Of a stretch of DNA of 64,000 nucleotides, positions 36,260 to 48,424 are shown piece by piece (the stretch's first letter is position 1; the number at the start of each line of letters is the position of its first letter). The translations under genes were made by a program, and so were the position numbers. The notes below the pieces were generated by a model. It ran no database searches. It saw only the letters and a program-made list of their open reading frames with translations, and was not told where the DNA came from. This stretch comes from Biomphalaria glabrata. Taxonomy: Eukaryota > Mollusca > Gastropoda > Planorbidae. The stretch spans positions 22,006,898 to 22,070,897 of the forward strand of contig NC_074725.1 of NCBI RefSeq assembly GCF_947242115.1, in the 5' to 3' direction.

Positions 36260-36900
36260 AGAGTCCTATCTCGAGGAACATTCCCGTCCACATATAACTC
36301 ATGTCAAAGTAGCATTCGCTTTGGTGGCACGCTTTTCTTCCAGAGCTTAAGGCAATGTTGTTGGCTTTTTATTTTCGCTTTTCATAGGTTTCTTGAATAC
36401 CAACATCTCTCTCCGCATAGTGCAGTCTAGGGCTATGTCTTCCCAGTATTCAGTATCAATATTCATTTTTTTGTTGTCCCGTGTGATTACATCCACATAA
36501 CAGAGGTAGGGACGACCAGTTTCTCTTGAGCCTGTTGCAACTTGTCCATAAAGGAGGATTTTAGGATACGGTTATATCCTCCATCCGGCAGACATGACCA
36601 AGCCAGGCGGCGTTGTTTGAGTAGTCAAAAGATGCTGGGAAGACCCTTTCGAGGAGTATCTCAGTGTGACACACTATTTCTTGCCATGTGATTTTCAGGA
36701 TCCTTAGTGCAAGTGTAAGTGAAATTATTTTAATTTAGTTTCTTGCTTTGCATAGGTAGCCCAAGACTCACTGCTCTACAGTAGTGTGCTCAGAACACAT
36801 GTCTTGTAGACCTACTTTTTTATCACTGCAGTAAGCTTCTGATTATCCTAAACTCTTGGTCAGAGTCTAGCGAAGTTCGACGCAGTCTTCCCTATTCTCA
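36257..36900 (-). mobile_element. RTE-like LINE 3' ORF fragment
   Basis: Minus pieces ILKITWQEIVCHTEILLERV and AAWLGHVCRMED match LINE post-RT sequence; related to 1,290-1,765. Several frame changes. Confidence 0.8.
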
Positions 36901-38177
36901 AGATTGATATTCTACAATCACAAGAAGAAGTGCTCTAAAAGATGAACAAGTGTCGATCTAGGGGCTATTGAGTCCAACAAAATTCGCCATCTGAAAGTCT
37001 TTATCTTCTCATCGACTTGTTCATTCAACCGAATTAAGACCGAGAAGTCATGAATTGAGCCGTGAAGACACTGGAACTTAAAATTGTGCAATTTAAATGA
37101 AAGCTTGAGTTAAAAACCGACTTGAGACAGCACTAACATAGAGCACTATATCAAACTGCTATACTATGATCAATTAAATGGGGCGCCAGCTCGCACGACA
37201 GAATTGAAGCGCTATCTAGTTGTCTTTTTAATTATGCTTTCAGCTTGAATGTCAGGGCTCACAAAGCGAAGAACCAGCGTACCGAAATTTTTTTTGAATT
37301 CAGTTTGTTTCATCTGCTTACAACGACGTTAACGGTGCTTTCGAACTAAGGGATGTAATCGGTGAAATTGACGATTTAGTAAAAAGCGCCAGCAGTAGTC
37401 TCATCTGTTATTCATGGTTTGTGAAAACTTAACATTTAACTTTTAATTTAACAGTTTGCGTAAGGACAACATTTCTCTCTCTCTCTCTTTCTCGTATTTT
37501 ATTTTTTTTTTTTTTTGAGTTTATTTTTAAAACTCAACTTTCAATGTTAGACTTAGCGAAGTAGACGGACGGTGAAAAAGGGTTGTCTCATTCTGTCTCT
37601 TGTAAATGAAGCCACCATTTGGCCAGCAAAACCAACAACCAACTAAAACATGTATTTATAACTTTAAGAAGAAAAAAGACAAACGGGAAAGTTGTATTTC
37701 AGATTTATTGCATTGAAGCTTGTACATGTATCGATATCATAAAGATATACATCAATCATATGCATTATAATTGGCTTTAACATAGAGGTGTGTAAAGGGG
37801 GGGGGGGAGTTCACAGGTAAATTGTTGACAATTCTATTTTTTCTATAAATTTATTAGAAATAATCATCAATGTTTTTATTCAATTAACTTAATAGAACTG
37901 TACATATTAAATACTAGTCGTATGTTATTTACAAAGAGGCAATATTGAATGCTAAACTGTAACAGCTTCTATGGGACTATTAGAATTACTAGCGATTACT
38001 AGTGATATTTAGATTAGGGAAGAAACAAAAGTCTTTGACCATTGCACAAACCAGAATCCAGAACATGAGCTTTGAGTCAGAACAAGAACCAGATACCTTA
38101 AGCATTGAAAGAGATTAGTCCGTACTCAGTGAAGATCAAACCAAGACACGCAATACTAACAAGAGAAGTTGATAATG
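36901..38177. other. Unassigned sequence
   Basis: A CT run at about 37,470-37,490, a T run after it and a G run near 37,796. No gene recognised. Confidence 0.45.
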
Positions 38178-38690
38178 CAGTCCAAACCAGAACACTGAAC
38201 CACGCAGTCCAAACTAGAACATTGGACCACGCAGTCCAAGCCAGAACATTGAACCACGCAGTCCAAACTAGAACATTGGACCATGCAGTCCAAACTAGAA
38301 CATTGGACCACGCAGTCCAAACTAGAACATTGGACCACGCAGTCCAAACTAGAACATTGGACCAGGCAGTCCAAACTAGAACATTGGACCACGCAGTCCA
38401 AACTAGAACATTGGACCACGCAGTCCAAACTAGAACATTGGACCACGCAGTCCAAACTAGAACATTGGACCACGCAGTCCAAACTAGAACATTGGACCAG
38501 GCAGTCCAAACTAGAACATTGGACCACGCAGTCCAAACTAGAACATTGGACCACGCAGTCCAAGCCAGAAACATTAGATCACGCAGTCGAAATCCGAACA
38601 TTGAACCACGGAGTCCAAAACAGAACACTTGACCGCACAGTCCAAACTACAATGTTAAACAATGCAGTCCAAGTCAGCTCATTAAGAGTT
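38178..38690. repeat. 27-bp minisatellite, about 19 copies
   Basis: Unit CAGTCCAAACTAGAACATTG followed by GACCACG. The central copies are near-identical; copies at both edges are more diverged. Since 27 is nine codons, four overlapping frames of 135-176 codons are open; none looks selected. Confidence 0.96.
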
Positions 38691-40052
38691 GTCTGAAACA
38701 AAGTAATGTGCCAGAAAAAGATAAAACGCACCAGAAAATTAGAATGTTTGCAAAGAAAGAATTCATTCCACCATTAAACACTAAATTGAAATCAGTTTAG
38801 TCAAGGAAGGAGCAATTCAGCTATATACAAAATTAACTCATTGTTAGCTTATGGTAAAGATTTCTTGAGCTCAGTCTGACATACGAGAAAACGCAAATCA
38901 GCGACTTAATAATAAGTACAGTCAAGAAATTTGAGTTTCATGTTATGTGCTGTCAGCTTTGTAAAAAGCATTCTAGAGACTGAATCAAGTGACGATTTTG
39001 TTTTCAATGGTCTATCAGATATTCTGTTATAAGCAGCCCTTCAAGCAACTGAGTGACGCCAACCAGGAAAAAAATATCATAGACGACCTTCTATCAGACA
39101 TGGAGGCTATATATAAATGTTAAAATAGTAAGGTATAGTGCAAGCGATCTAGATCAGTGAGACATTGCAAACAAAAAAAACAACAACTAAATCCTTTAAT
39201 CTAACATCCAGTAGGCCTCTAGATGATTAGATAATAAGAATGAGAATGTAGATAAGAAAAAAAATCTATAACTCACTAGTTAAAACTGCAGCGATGTTTG
39301 TATAGCGTAGATGAAGTTGATTTAGAATATGATGTTGTGTATTGATAATCTGATGTTGATAATGCTTGATCTATGATGTTCTTTACCAGTGCACAAAAAC
39401 AGGTGACATCGCTCTATATATTTGATTAGCAGGTGAATGTACTATTTGGTCTGAGAGGTGTATTGGTGACCAGAAGCGCTATTGTTTTATCTATACCGAC
39501 AGAGCGGGTTGGCAAACACAGGCCTGTATTAACGTTCGTTTTAAGGCATGAGTACTTTGAATATTTTAATGTGGCTTAGAATGTTTTCATTTTCAGTCCT
39601 CTACTCTAATCAATTTGAGGCAACCATATATCTACATATTTATTGACCTAAATTAGTTCTATTATCTGTCTAGGGTTTACTATTAATAAACCACAGGTTA
39701 CTAAAATAAATATCAATGTACCTACACTGCCAAGGGACTAGGTTAACGACATTTACATAGTTATCTACATTTTAATAGACCTTTTACAATATGTAGTTAC
39801 AAGACAATATATTTTTTTAATTAAAATTAAGTCTTTTAATTAATAAATTCAATTTTTTACCATGATCTTTCCGAAGCTTCAAATTTTGATAAATATATCT
39901 ATTTGCCAGCATAGGAATCATTAATCTATTCTTTTCATATATGAGTCTAACACAGGATGTACAATATCTATGTAAAGTAAACAGGATGTACACTATCTAT
40001 GTAAAGTTTCATCTTTCAATCTCTCCATTAGCTTTCGTCACTTCCGCCAATG
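38691..40052. other. Unassigned AT-rich sequence downstream of the minus-strand gene
   Basis: No ORF or element recognised. A 20-bp motif (AACAGGATGTACA...TATCTATGTAAAG) is duplicated near 39,950-40,008. Confidence 0.45.
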
Positions 40053-43000
40053 TCATCGTCCTGCCAGAGCATTGTTCACTTTGATAGCTCGGTAAGGACT
40101 CGGGACTGAAGGCCCCTGAATGTACCCAAATGGACGTTCTGACCATCTCTCTATCCCTATGCCTCGAGTGAGACCTGGCCTCAAGTAGCGAAGAGCGTAG
40201 CCGCCATCATAATAAGGCTTAAAGTGGAGGAGAAACAAAAAGTAGAACATAACATGTATTAACATTTATTAACTGTTTTTAGATTATAACAGAGTCGAGG
40301 AATTTGGCATCGTTAATATGATTGAGAACTGGATATTTTTTCCCTGAGAGAGAGGGGGCTTTGTCACCGTAATACAAGACCGTGTTATTAGGACTAGAAA
40401 GTACAGAAAACATCATGTAAAGATGTTATTCGCCTATGCCGCAAGTGTGAGGGAGAAAAATGGAGTCGATCAAACTGATAATGTATTTATGTCCACCTTT
40501 GTCCGAATCTGTTTGTCTAGATCGGCAGTACGGCAAAGCTAATCCATCAGCATCTAGCAATGACAAACAATTTAATGAAGACAAAAAAATACATTCCCTA
40601 GGAAGGTTCTCAAATGTACCAACTACCTACTGTTCTGAGATAGACCTATATTAACAAGACAGTGGATTTCCATCGACAAGATCTACTTTGACTTCACAGC
40701 ACCAGTCTCAAAAAAAAAAAAAAAAAACTGAAAATAAAAAAAAATGTCAAAACCAATTCTAGGAGATTGTTCTACTATGGAAGTTCATTAAGATTTTTTG
40801 TTTTAAATACCACCTACAGTTCCATTGACTGAAGGATGGTAACAACTAAGTTGGAAGGAAACATTGAGGACCTGAACATACTTAGGAATGTTATGCCTAT
40901 CACATTATGAATGCATTTCCCTTCGACGAATCTAGATCCTGGCATTGCCAGAGAATGACTATTGGTTCTTTTTACAATATAATAATAATAATAATAACTT
41001 TCTACGTCAAGTTCCCATTGACATATAAAGAGAGTTAACAGTCAAGGCCACCAGGGGTTTTAAAACTTTAGATCACCATTCCTTCCGATATTCCTGATGT
41101 GTAAGTCTTGGGCTTTTTGTTCATTCGCATCTATTTTTATCTGGCAACAAAAACAAAATACCCTATACTGAAGTCCTTCAAAGAGCGGGCTTGCAAAGCT
41201 TTCACAAAATCCTGATGCAGTCTCAGCTGCGATAGGTAGGCCACATCTGCAGAATGGAAAACTCCGTTATCCCTAAACGACCCCTTCATGTCCAATTAAG
41301 GGAAGAGAAGTGATCACAAGGTGGACAAAAAAAAAACGCTTTAAAGACACCCTCAAAGCTTCTCTGAAAGCCTTCAGCATTGACACAGCCACAGGGGAGA
41401 CGGTAGCACATGACAGAGCATCATGGCGTCGCGTTGTGAAAACTGGCGGACAAGTTGCCGAGGACAAGAGAACAGTTCTGGCAGAAGAAAAGCGTCAGAG
41501 AAAAAAGCAATGCCAATGAATAACTTGCCTAGTGTGCAGCAGAACATTCTGGACTCACATAGGTCTCACCAGCCACATGATGCGGCACAGAACCTCAACT
41601 CCCCCCCCCCCCATGACAAAAGTGGTCTTCATCGAACCAAGGCTAAAAATATATATATATATATTAAATAAATAGATACCAGAAGGCCATTTCCTGGTTT
41701 CTCCAGCGGAAGTGAGATACAGAAGCGCTCGGGACATCTGCTTAAAAAGTTGCTCCAGTCACTACGCGTATGGGTTGTGACCAAGGGAGAGGTCTCAAAG
41801 CGCCAGCGAGCATACTCTTTTGGGTTGAGATTCGGTCTCGTCGGATCAGGGCTTGGCTCAACTGGCTGGATAGGTGGCAGGAGTGGCAAGGTTGGAGTGG
41901 CTATTATATTAAAGATAATAATTATTAGAATTTAATTATAATAACATTGTTAACAAACATAATGCCGGGTCAAAGCGCTATCAGAACATAACAGACACAC
42001 ACACACACACAAAAGAACAAACATACATACACAAAGCAAGAGTTCACAAACAATAGAAATAAGAATACTTTTAAAACCAAAGCTTATCTAGGAGGAAATA
42101 ACCGCTAATTACTACCATTTATCATAATAATTACGGGTTTAGCTCCCTTTCTGCTATATAAAATACAATTAATTTATTAGTACTAAATAGTTATTTATTG
42201 GTTAATTTTTGGATTGATTCGTGAATTGTCATAGACTATGAAAATGTTTGCAAAATTTCAACTTGATTCGAGAATGGGAAATGGGAGAAAAAAAAAGTGT
42301 CAAAACGTAATGAGGGGACTAAATCCATATATATATCCACATCTATTATAAAGTAAAATTTATTCCATGTATTTCGAAATCAAACAAAATAATTAATCAC
42401 CAACAATTTATTAACTGATTGTTTAATTTGGTTCATTGATTCATGTTTTTCAGGTTTAATGGATAATTGTGCAAAATTTTAACTTGACTCGAAAATGGGA
42501 AGTGGGAGAAATAATGTGTTCAAAATTAGCACCAGACACAGACTTCATAGAAGCTTTGTAATACGAGAATCCCCACATACCCAAACTTTATTAATTACAT
42601 ATCTCCGATGAAAAAGAAGGTATTAAGACTTTGAATTCTTTCCGAACTAGCAAAGAACGCAATCATCTCTATCCAATGTTTCAAAAACAGACAACAGTTA
42701 ACGGCAAGGCATATCTAGTCATCGTAAACAGAAACGGGAAGGACAATGATTAAAACTGTGTAAAGTCGGTAAAATTATTACCCAGTCCATCATCCTCTTT
42801 AGCTAGCCAGGTCTGTGCATCCAGTTCGCTTCTAGTTGTTCCAGGAACCGCTGTGGCTTCCATCAGGCTACACTTCTGGTAACTTCACCACATAGACCAA
42901 ATACAAATAAATAGACTATAAGTTTAACATTCTGACTTTAAAACAAATTTTAAAGAATAAAATATATAAGAATAAAATGCTGCTTCAATTCACCTTTATA

Positions 43001-43924
43001 ATTTTTTTGACAGGAATTAAAATAAGTCATTTAAGTCATTGGTTAATATGCATGACTAAATGCATGACGCGTAGGACGTAATCATCTTCAATTTTTGAAG
43101 TAACGTCTGTATTAGACATTTTTTGACAGGAACTAAAATAAGTATCTTCAAAAATCTCGTGAATGTGATTTTTGTACAGTTTCTTCGTGATGTTTTGTAA
43201 GAGCTTCAACCACATAGAATATAATGGAGATTTTCACGATAAATGTTTGATTCTAAACAATGTCAAGGACATTGCCAACTAAATAACGAAAATTAATTTG
43301 CGCACAAAATGTATCCCATATCTTCTAAATGACATAACTTTTCAACACCTATGTTCTGTACACCGATAGCTAGTAGCAGTAGATGAAATTTTCCAAAATA
43401 GACCAATGTAATTTATTGCATGTTTAGTAGATCTAGTTTTTGTCATAAAATTTAGAGGGAAAAAATGACCAACATGGTATTAAACAACATGGAACCCACG
43501 ACATTCGCCTTGTTAGCGCGAAGCTCGATCAACTTAGTAATGTGCAATATTGGAGTTTGAAAGAATTGATTCATTTTTTTTACTTTTGCTTTTTAATTAA
43601 ATTAGAATATTTGACTCCCCCCCCCCCTTCCACAGTGTGAGCTAATAGTATGAATTGAATGAACAAATATGGACCCTTTATATCACATTAAATTATGGAA
43701 TCTCAAAAAAAAAAAAAAAAAAAATTAAAAAAAAAGCATTTTGTTTACTTTCTGATCCTGTCAGCGTCCAGACGTCGAAACATGGGAGGCCGCCTAGATC
43801 GTCTTTGGGCAATGCAGGCATCAAGCTGAGCTTGTTTGAAGCAAGGGTACGGGTAGTTGTAGCTTGGATAAGCAAGGGCATCAACTCTCCAGGGCTGCTC
43901 CTTGCAGACGCCAATAGTAGTCAT
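40053..43924 (-). CDS. Uncharacterised spliced gene, four candidate exons
   Basis: Four short minus-strand stretches read as exons with matching splice phases: 43,900-43,749 (or from an ATG at 43,924), 42,882-42,782, 41,900-41,680 and 40,217-40,053. Donors are GTAAAC, GTAATA and GTATCT; acceptors end GTGAAG, ATAATAG and ACTTTAAG; phases run 2, 1, 0. Reading across the joins gives segments such as WRVDALAYPSYNYPYPCF, SELDAQTWLAKEDDG, NLNPKEYARWRFETSPLV and GGYALRYLRPGLTRGIGIER, ending in a clean stop at 40,053. The result is rich in Pro, Arg and Tyr, with no signal peptide or membrane segment, and I do not recognise a family. Short Tyr/Pro-rich soluble proteins of this look occur among ciliary microtubule-associated proteins, but that is only a resemblance. 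Its N-terminus may be the ORF at 44,516-45,261. A LINE tail lies in the last intron and a repeat element in the preceding one. Confidence 0.5.
41205..41600 (+). mobile_element. RTE-like LINE 3' end in an intron
   Basis: VGHICRMENSVIPKRPLHVQ, GGQKKRFKDTLKASLKAFSI, ASWRRVVKTGGQ and the zinc-finger-like end CLVCSRTFWTHIGLTSH across frames. Antisense to the uncharacterised gene, in its last intron. A C run and (AT)n follow. Confidence 0.85.
42085..42575 (-). mobile_element. Family C element, two tandem modules
   Basis: Two modules (about 42,085-42,335 and 42,340-42,575) share TTGATTCGTGAATTG/CATTGATTCATG, ATTTCAACTTGATTCGAGAA and GGGAGAAA with the modules at 16,955-17,427, and it ends GAAGCTTTGTAATA. 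Lies in an intron of the uncharacterised gene. Confidence 0.65.
43483..43545 (-). repeat. tRNA-like remnant
   Basis: Minus strand reads GTTGATCGAGCTTCGCGCTAACAAGGCGAA then GTGGGTTCCATG, like a decayed tRNA or SINE head. Unlikely to be functional: the B-box is altered and the acceptor stem does not pair. Confidence 0.4.
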
Positions 43925-44515
43925 GATTTTATGGCTTGATTATCAGTTTTAAAAAGTTGATTCCCAACAGTCTGTTTCAGAACATTCAGTCAGTACTGAT
44001 ATAAGTTGATTTTTTTTTATAGCGGAGAAAGATCAGTTCTAAAGATGCTCTTTGATTTAACTGGCGTTATAATGTGAATGAATCTTCACTACTGACATTC
44101 TTGTTTTATTCCTTTAAAATGAAATGAATTTTGTAGACTTTATGGATATGGCAATGACGTTGTGAAGTCAGACTTTTAAGAATGATACCTAAGAAAGAAA
44201 TATCCCTAGATAAGTCTGCAGATGTAGATAAGTCTTGTTTAAAAAGACAAGCTCATGTTATAATATTATCACATTAATTAGGCTGTGTGTACTGTTCTAT
44301 TTTGTATAAGTTCTTCAACGAGTGTTTTAATGTCTAATAATTTACTTGGCGGCTTGTGCTATCATTATAGGTTGTTCTAATGGAACTGCAAGAAAAGTGT
44401 ATACACAAAAATAGTTTAAATGTTGTATAAAAATAAATAGCGTGGTGTAGAAAGCAGCTTCTAAGTTTTAAAGAGATCTACTCTCTTCTTTGTTTCTACT
44501 TATGTAAATTAGGGT

Positions 44516-45261
44516 TTAAAGCTTTTGGCTAAGATGAAACACTTCAGGAGGCCAAATTCTCCGATCGACTTTTGTTGGTGGCTGTGCACAATCCATTTTT
44601 CCCTCAGTTTTTTCTTCAATGAGCTCAGTCTTGTCTGGGGCCACATAGACACCTTTGGGTCACTTTCCACATCATCATTCTCATGTCTGTTTGTGTTGTG
44701 GTTTTTGACAGACTGCGACTGCACAATTGGGCTGGCCGAGGTACTATCCGTCCTTTGTGTGATATAGTCTCGTCCGATGCGTGGACTTGCGTCGTCGGAG
44801 CATTCTGCAATCGTTGGTGGCTTCTGGGGACTTTTCTGGTCGCCTCTTCCTCTGCCCCCGGAAGTACGTCTGGGAATGGATGCAGACCTGCTGCGCTTGA
44901 AGGATTTTGGCGTTTTCGGCAGCTGATTGTTTAAGGTGTACTTCCCAGGGGTGCTGGCAGACTTGGTGTGGCGCCGACCGAGATTGTATCTACCGTGATA
45001 CTCTGTCCCCGCGGAGAAGGCGCGGGTCTGTACTATGGCTGTACTCGAGAATATTTTTGCTGGATGGTTTGGATTCTGCTCGTTCAGAATGATGTCCAGC
45101 GGCTGATCAGGGTGCCTGCTCTTTTTGGCTGAACCTCTGATGGGAGATGAATACCCATACCTGGCGCTTGCTGTCATAAGATAGCGTTCTAAGGCCAGTT
45201 CTTTAAGGGGCCGGATAAGTGAATTATATATCATCCTCCAATTTAAATAAGGTGAAGACAT
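44516..45261 (-). CDS. Uncharacterised basic, Ser/Pro-rich protein; large first exon with a probable frameshift
   Basis: Not recognised. From ATG at 45,261 the frame stays open for 250 codons, ending at 44,509. Base composition is clearly more GC-rich than the flanks and codons look like real coding sequence. The protein starts with a hydrophobic or aromatic segment (MSSPYLNWRMIYNSLIRPL) and then has a basic Ser/Pro/Thr-rich middle (SASTPGKYTL, KSFKRSRSASIPRR, RGRGDQKSPQKPP). Around 44,651-44,659 (CCCAAAGGT on the minus strand) the coding signature moves to another frame: PDKTELIEEKTEGK...KVDRRIWPPEVFHLSQKL, with a stop ending at 44,516. One missing A in the AAA run would explain this, either as assembly error, allele or decay. 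An upstream in-frame TAA lies about 50 bases before the ATG, with a possible acceptor TTATTTTTAG between. It may be exon 1 of the gene whose later exons lie at 40,053-43,900. Function unknown. Confidence 0.6.
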
Positions 45262-45544
45262 GATGCTGACTTTTTTAAAAACTAAAAATAAGTATCTCGT
45301 GATGAAACAAATAATTTAAAACCTGGATAAGAAAAAAAAAGTATCTATAAATGTTTTACATAGTTGATAAATAGGAATAAAATAAATATTGTATAATCTT
45401 AATTTAAGTAAATAATAAAGTCATTAAAATATTTATTCAATATGTTTTCATTTATTCTTTGTTTTTTATATACATTATTTACTTTTATTTCGACATTATA
45501 AAGTATTTCAATTTTGTTAAATGCATCACTATTTCAAGAGGGAG

Positions 45545-45680
45545 GCCCGAACAAAACTCTGGACCCAAAACCCTCTTATAAAAGAAAAACTGTACGGAGA
45601 ACTGTCTGATCTGGAAACCTCTGCGCGATTCATCTCAGATATAGGATTACTGATCTGAACCCTCCGACATGAAAAATAAG
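45545..45680 (+). mobile_element. LINE ORF2 end fragment
   Basis: NPLIKEKLYGELSDLETSAR then FISDIGLL and a stop, followed by a GAAGAAGAAG tail. Typical last residues of an RNase H-bearing LINE. Confidence 0.6.
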
Positions 45681-45744
45681 AACGAAGAAGAAGATTAAAT
45701 GCATAAAGCTGAAACTATAATTGAGGTCTAAGGCTTATGGGCTA

Positions 45745-45955
45745 AGTGGGTTGAGGTAGCTGAGATGTAAAACGATTGACTTCCGAATCGGGATTTCAGG
45801 ACTGGGATTGGGCGCCCCAACTCTAATGGTACATCTCACATATGTTATAGAAGTAAAGGCCGGTGGTCGTTGTGCTGGCCACATGACACACTTGTTAACT
45901 GAAACAGATTGGCTTTAAGCCTATGTCATTTGCCCCATACAGGACAGGAATTAAG
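45745..45955 (+). mobile_element. tRNA-derived SINE
   Basis: GAGGTAGCTGAGATG (A-box), decayed B-box, then GTTGTGCTGGCCACATGACA, TTGTTAACTG and CATTTGCCCC. Confidence 0.8.
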
Positions 45956-46205
45956 TTAGTGGATGCCCCTACACTTATTCGTAAGTTTTAATTAAAATTC
46001 ATTTAATAATAATTGGCGTATTTATATCTAAAAGCATACCTGATAATAGAACTTAAAAAGGCTAACATAGTCCTTTGAAATTAATCTAAATTTATAGCTA
46101 GACTATTTATACCTTCTATATCTAGATCGTGTCACGATTCAAACCTTATTGTAATTAATTGCAGCTAAGAAAAATGATAGGTCAAGAGACTCAGTCCCAG
46201 AAGGG

Positions 46206-46532
46206 AAGAGGACAAATCGTTTACCGACTAATCGTTCACCGACAACTGGTTCATCGACCACTGGTTCACCGACACTGGTTCATCGACCATTGGTTCACCG
46301 ATAACTGGTTCATCGACCACTGGTTCATTGACAACTGGTTCATCGACCACTGGTTCTTCATCGACCACTGATTCACCGATAACTGGTTCATCGACCACTG
46401 GTTCATTGACAACTGGTTCATCGATCACTGGTTCATCGACCACTGGTTCATCGACCACTGGTTCACCGATCAAGTACTGGTTCATCGACATCTGGTTCAT
46501 CGACCACTGGTTCACCAACAACTGACTCACCA
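46206..46532. repeat. 15-bp tandem array, about 21 copies
   Basis: Unit TGGTTCATCGACCAC with CACCGATAA and CATTGACAA variants. Frames on both strands remain open with five-codon periods (TGSST; DEPVV). No evidence of translation. Confidence 0.93.
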
Positions 46533-46639
46533 ACAACAAGTCGTGTAATCAAAGTGAACTTTAAGGCAGTTATATGCCTATTCTTGCCCTGAACGCGAAT
46601 ATAAGACCATGCGCACCTTCAACTACGAAGGAGATGACT

Positions 46640-47025
46640 GCCCGATCGTGCGGTATGCTCGCTGGACTGTTGTTAGGTCATCTCTGTGTTCCCTTGATTC
46701 AGAATGACAGCCTGGTCGTGCTGTTGTTTGGTCGTCTCGGTGGTCCCTGGGTTCAGGATGGCTGCCTGGTCGTGCGGTATGCTCGCTGGACTGTTGTTTG
46801 GTCGTCTCGATGGTCAATTGGTTCAGGATGACAGCCTGGTCGTGCAGTATGCTCGCTGGACTGTTGTTTAGTCGTCTCGGTGGTCCCTGGGTTCAGGATG
46901 GCTGCCTGGTCGTGCGGTATGGGCGCTGGACTGTTGTTTGGTCATCTCGATGGTCCCTTGGTTCAGGATGGCTGCCTGGTCGTGCGGTATGGGCGCTGGA
47001 CTGTTGTTTGGTCATCTCGATGGTC
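46640..47025. repeat. 70-bp tandem array, about 5.5 copies
   Basis: GCTGGACTGTTGTTTGGTC recurs at 46,785, 46,855, 46,925 and 46,995, exactly 70 bp apart. An earlier unit (from 46,661) carries a deletion. Confidence 0.92.
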
Positions 47026-47718
47026 TACGTCTCATTACCTTCCCAATGCCATCCCACGTCGTCCAGCTGGAGGTTTAGCATAGACATTTAGAATGTATTT
47101 ATAATTAATATTATCAACCCTGAAGGAACACCAGAAACATGTAATATTTTAGATCTGAGCTAGAAAAAGATCTCAGCTTTAGACATCGTATCTTATAAAT
47201 ACAAGCTCTTATGGAGCATTAGTCCTACCGAAAAGTATAAGAAATGTATAATTTTTTTTATCGTTTTGTCTTTCGGAGTATTTTTTAGGTTGTATTTGTA
47301 AGTTATGGCTCAGTGTTTCTAGATTTAGGATAAACCATTAAAATCCTTAGTAAAATATCTTAAAATATAATTTTAAAAAGATAATAAACTGAAGCGTATT
47401 TGTTATAACACCTGTGCTGTAAGTAAAGATGAAACTGCAGGCTGTTGAAATAGATGACTTGTTATAAGCTATGGTGTAGATCTCTAGTATTCAATAGTAA
47501 GCTGAAATGTTCTCGAGGTGACTTCGAAAAGAACGGTCAATGAAAGTGCTTCTTTGTTGAACAGAAACAGTTTCGCACTAAGTTCTCTAAATAAAAGACT
47601 ATCTAAGACGATTGTTAGGAGATGGTTAAAATGCGGCTCGTTTGTTTAAAGTTAAAAAAAAAAAAAAAAAAAAAGGAGGGAATCTTGCTCCCCATAATAA
47701 ACAATATACAGTTCCCTT
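47026..47718. other. Unassigned AT-rich sequence
   Basis: Poly-A run at about 47,654-47,674. No gene or element recognised. Confidence 0.45.
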
Positions 47719-48065
47719 TTAGACCTTGCGATCTAAAGGGCAGATGATGTATATATATTATAGCTTTTATATAGCGCTACTTTCATGCTTATAGCATGCT
47801 CAGTGCGCTTTTGGTCCAATCTCATTTGTGGACCAGTGGGGGGAGGGGGTATCTAGGAGTTGGTTTTCCGTGCTGCCTTTAGGCGCTCAGTAAACACAAC
47901 TCTGCCCGAGTCAAGTGTCGAACCTCGAGCCCCCTTCTAGGTAGCCAAGCCAAGTTCAAGCGCACTTGGCGTCTCGACCACATCATCTGTTTCTGTGGTC
48001 CACGGTTAACGAGGGTGTCTTGTGGCCAGCACAACGACCAACCACCTTGACGTTTCCCCAACTAA
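47719..48065 (-). mobile_element. tRNA-derived SINE split by a second SINE
   Basis: The common SINE (minus) is readable at 47,719-47,751 (AGACCTTGCGATCTAAAGGG) and 47,981-48,065 (CATCTGTTTCTGTGG, ACGGTTAACGAGGGTG, GGCCAGCACAACGACC). The joint falls inside its normally continuous GATGATGTAAAGCTCATCTG segment. Confidence 0.85.
47752..47980 (-). mobile_element. Second tRNA-derived SINE type, nested
   Basis: Minus strand begins GTGGTCGAGACGCCAAGTGC (A-box region), has CTCGAGGTTCGACAC (B-box) and a body ending in AGCGCTATATAAAAGC. A different tRNA-derived family from its host copy. Confidence 0.65.
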
Positions 48066-48424
48066 TGTTAGCATTACAGCTAAACAAATCAACGTGCGTA
48101 GGCGGTGTGTAATGCCTATAAATATATCCTGTATACTTAAAGACAAGCTATCGTATCTTAATCTCTCTCTCTCCCCTCCCCTCTCTCTCTTTATATATAA
48201 AAGGAGACAAGTGTTACTTAAATAGCCTTGATGATATTTAAATTACTTTAATCTCATTTACTTTTGTTTTATGTTGTCACATTAGTAATACAAGATTATA
48301 AGCTAAATAAGATAAAGAAGGATTTCTTATCTGAGGAAAGGAATGTTTAAAGTCCTTTTTCATATACAACTGTTTATTCGAGATTAGGGCCTGAGATTTA
48401 CTTTACTTTTATTTCATTAGCCAT

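Noticed and set aside
38098-38696. ORFs of 135-176 codons on both strands
   Set aside because: By-products of the 27-bp array; four frames open with the same period.
42342-42380. Helitron-like 5' end (TCTATTATAAAG)
   Set aside because: It falls at the junction of two family C modules, with no matching 3' hairpin and CTAG.
43693-43914. 73-codon minus ORF in another frame over the 43.8-kb exon
   Set aside because: Its frame meets a stop at every possible splice join to the next exon, while the chosen frame continues.
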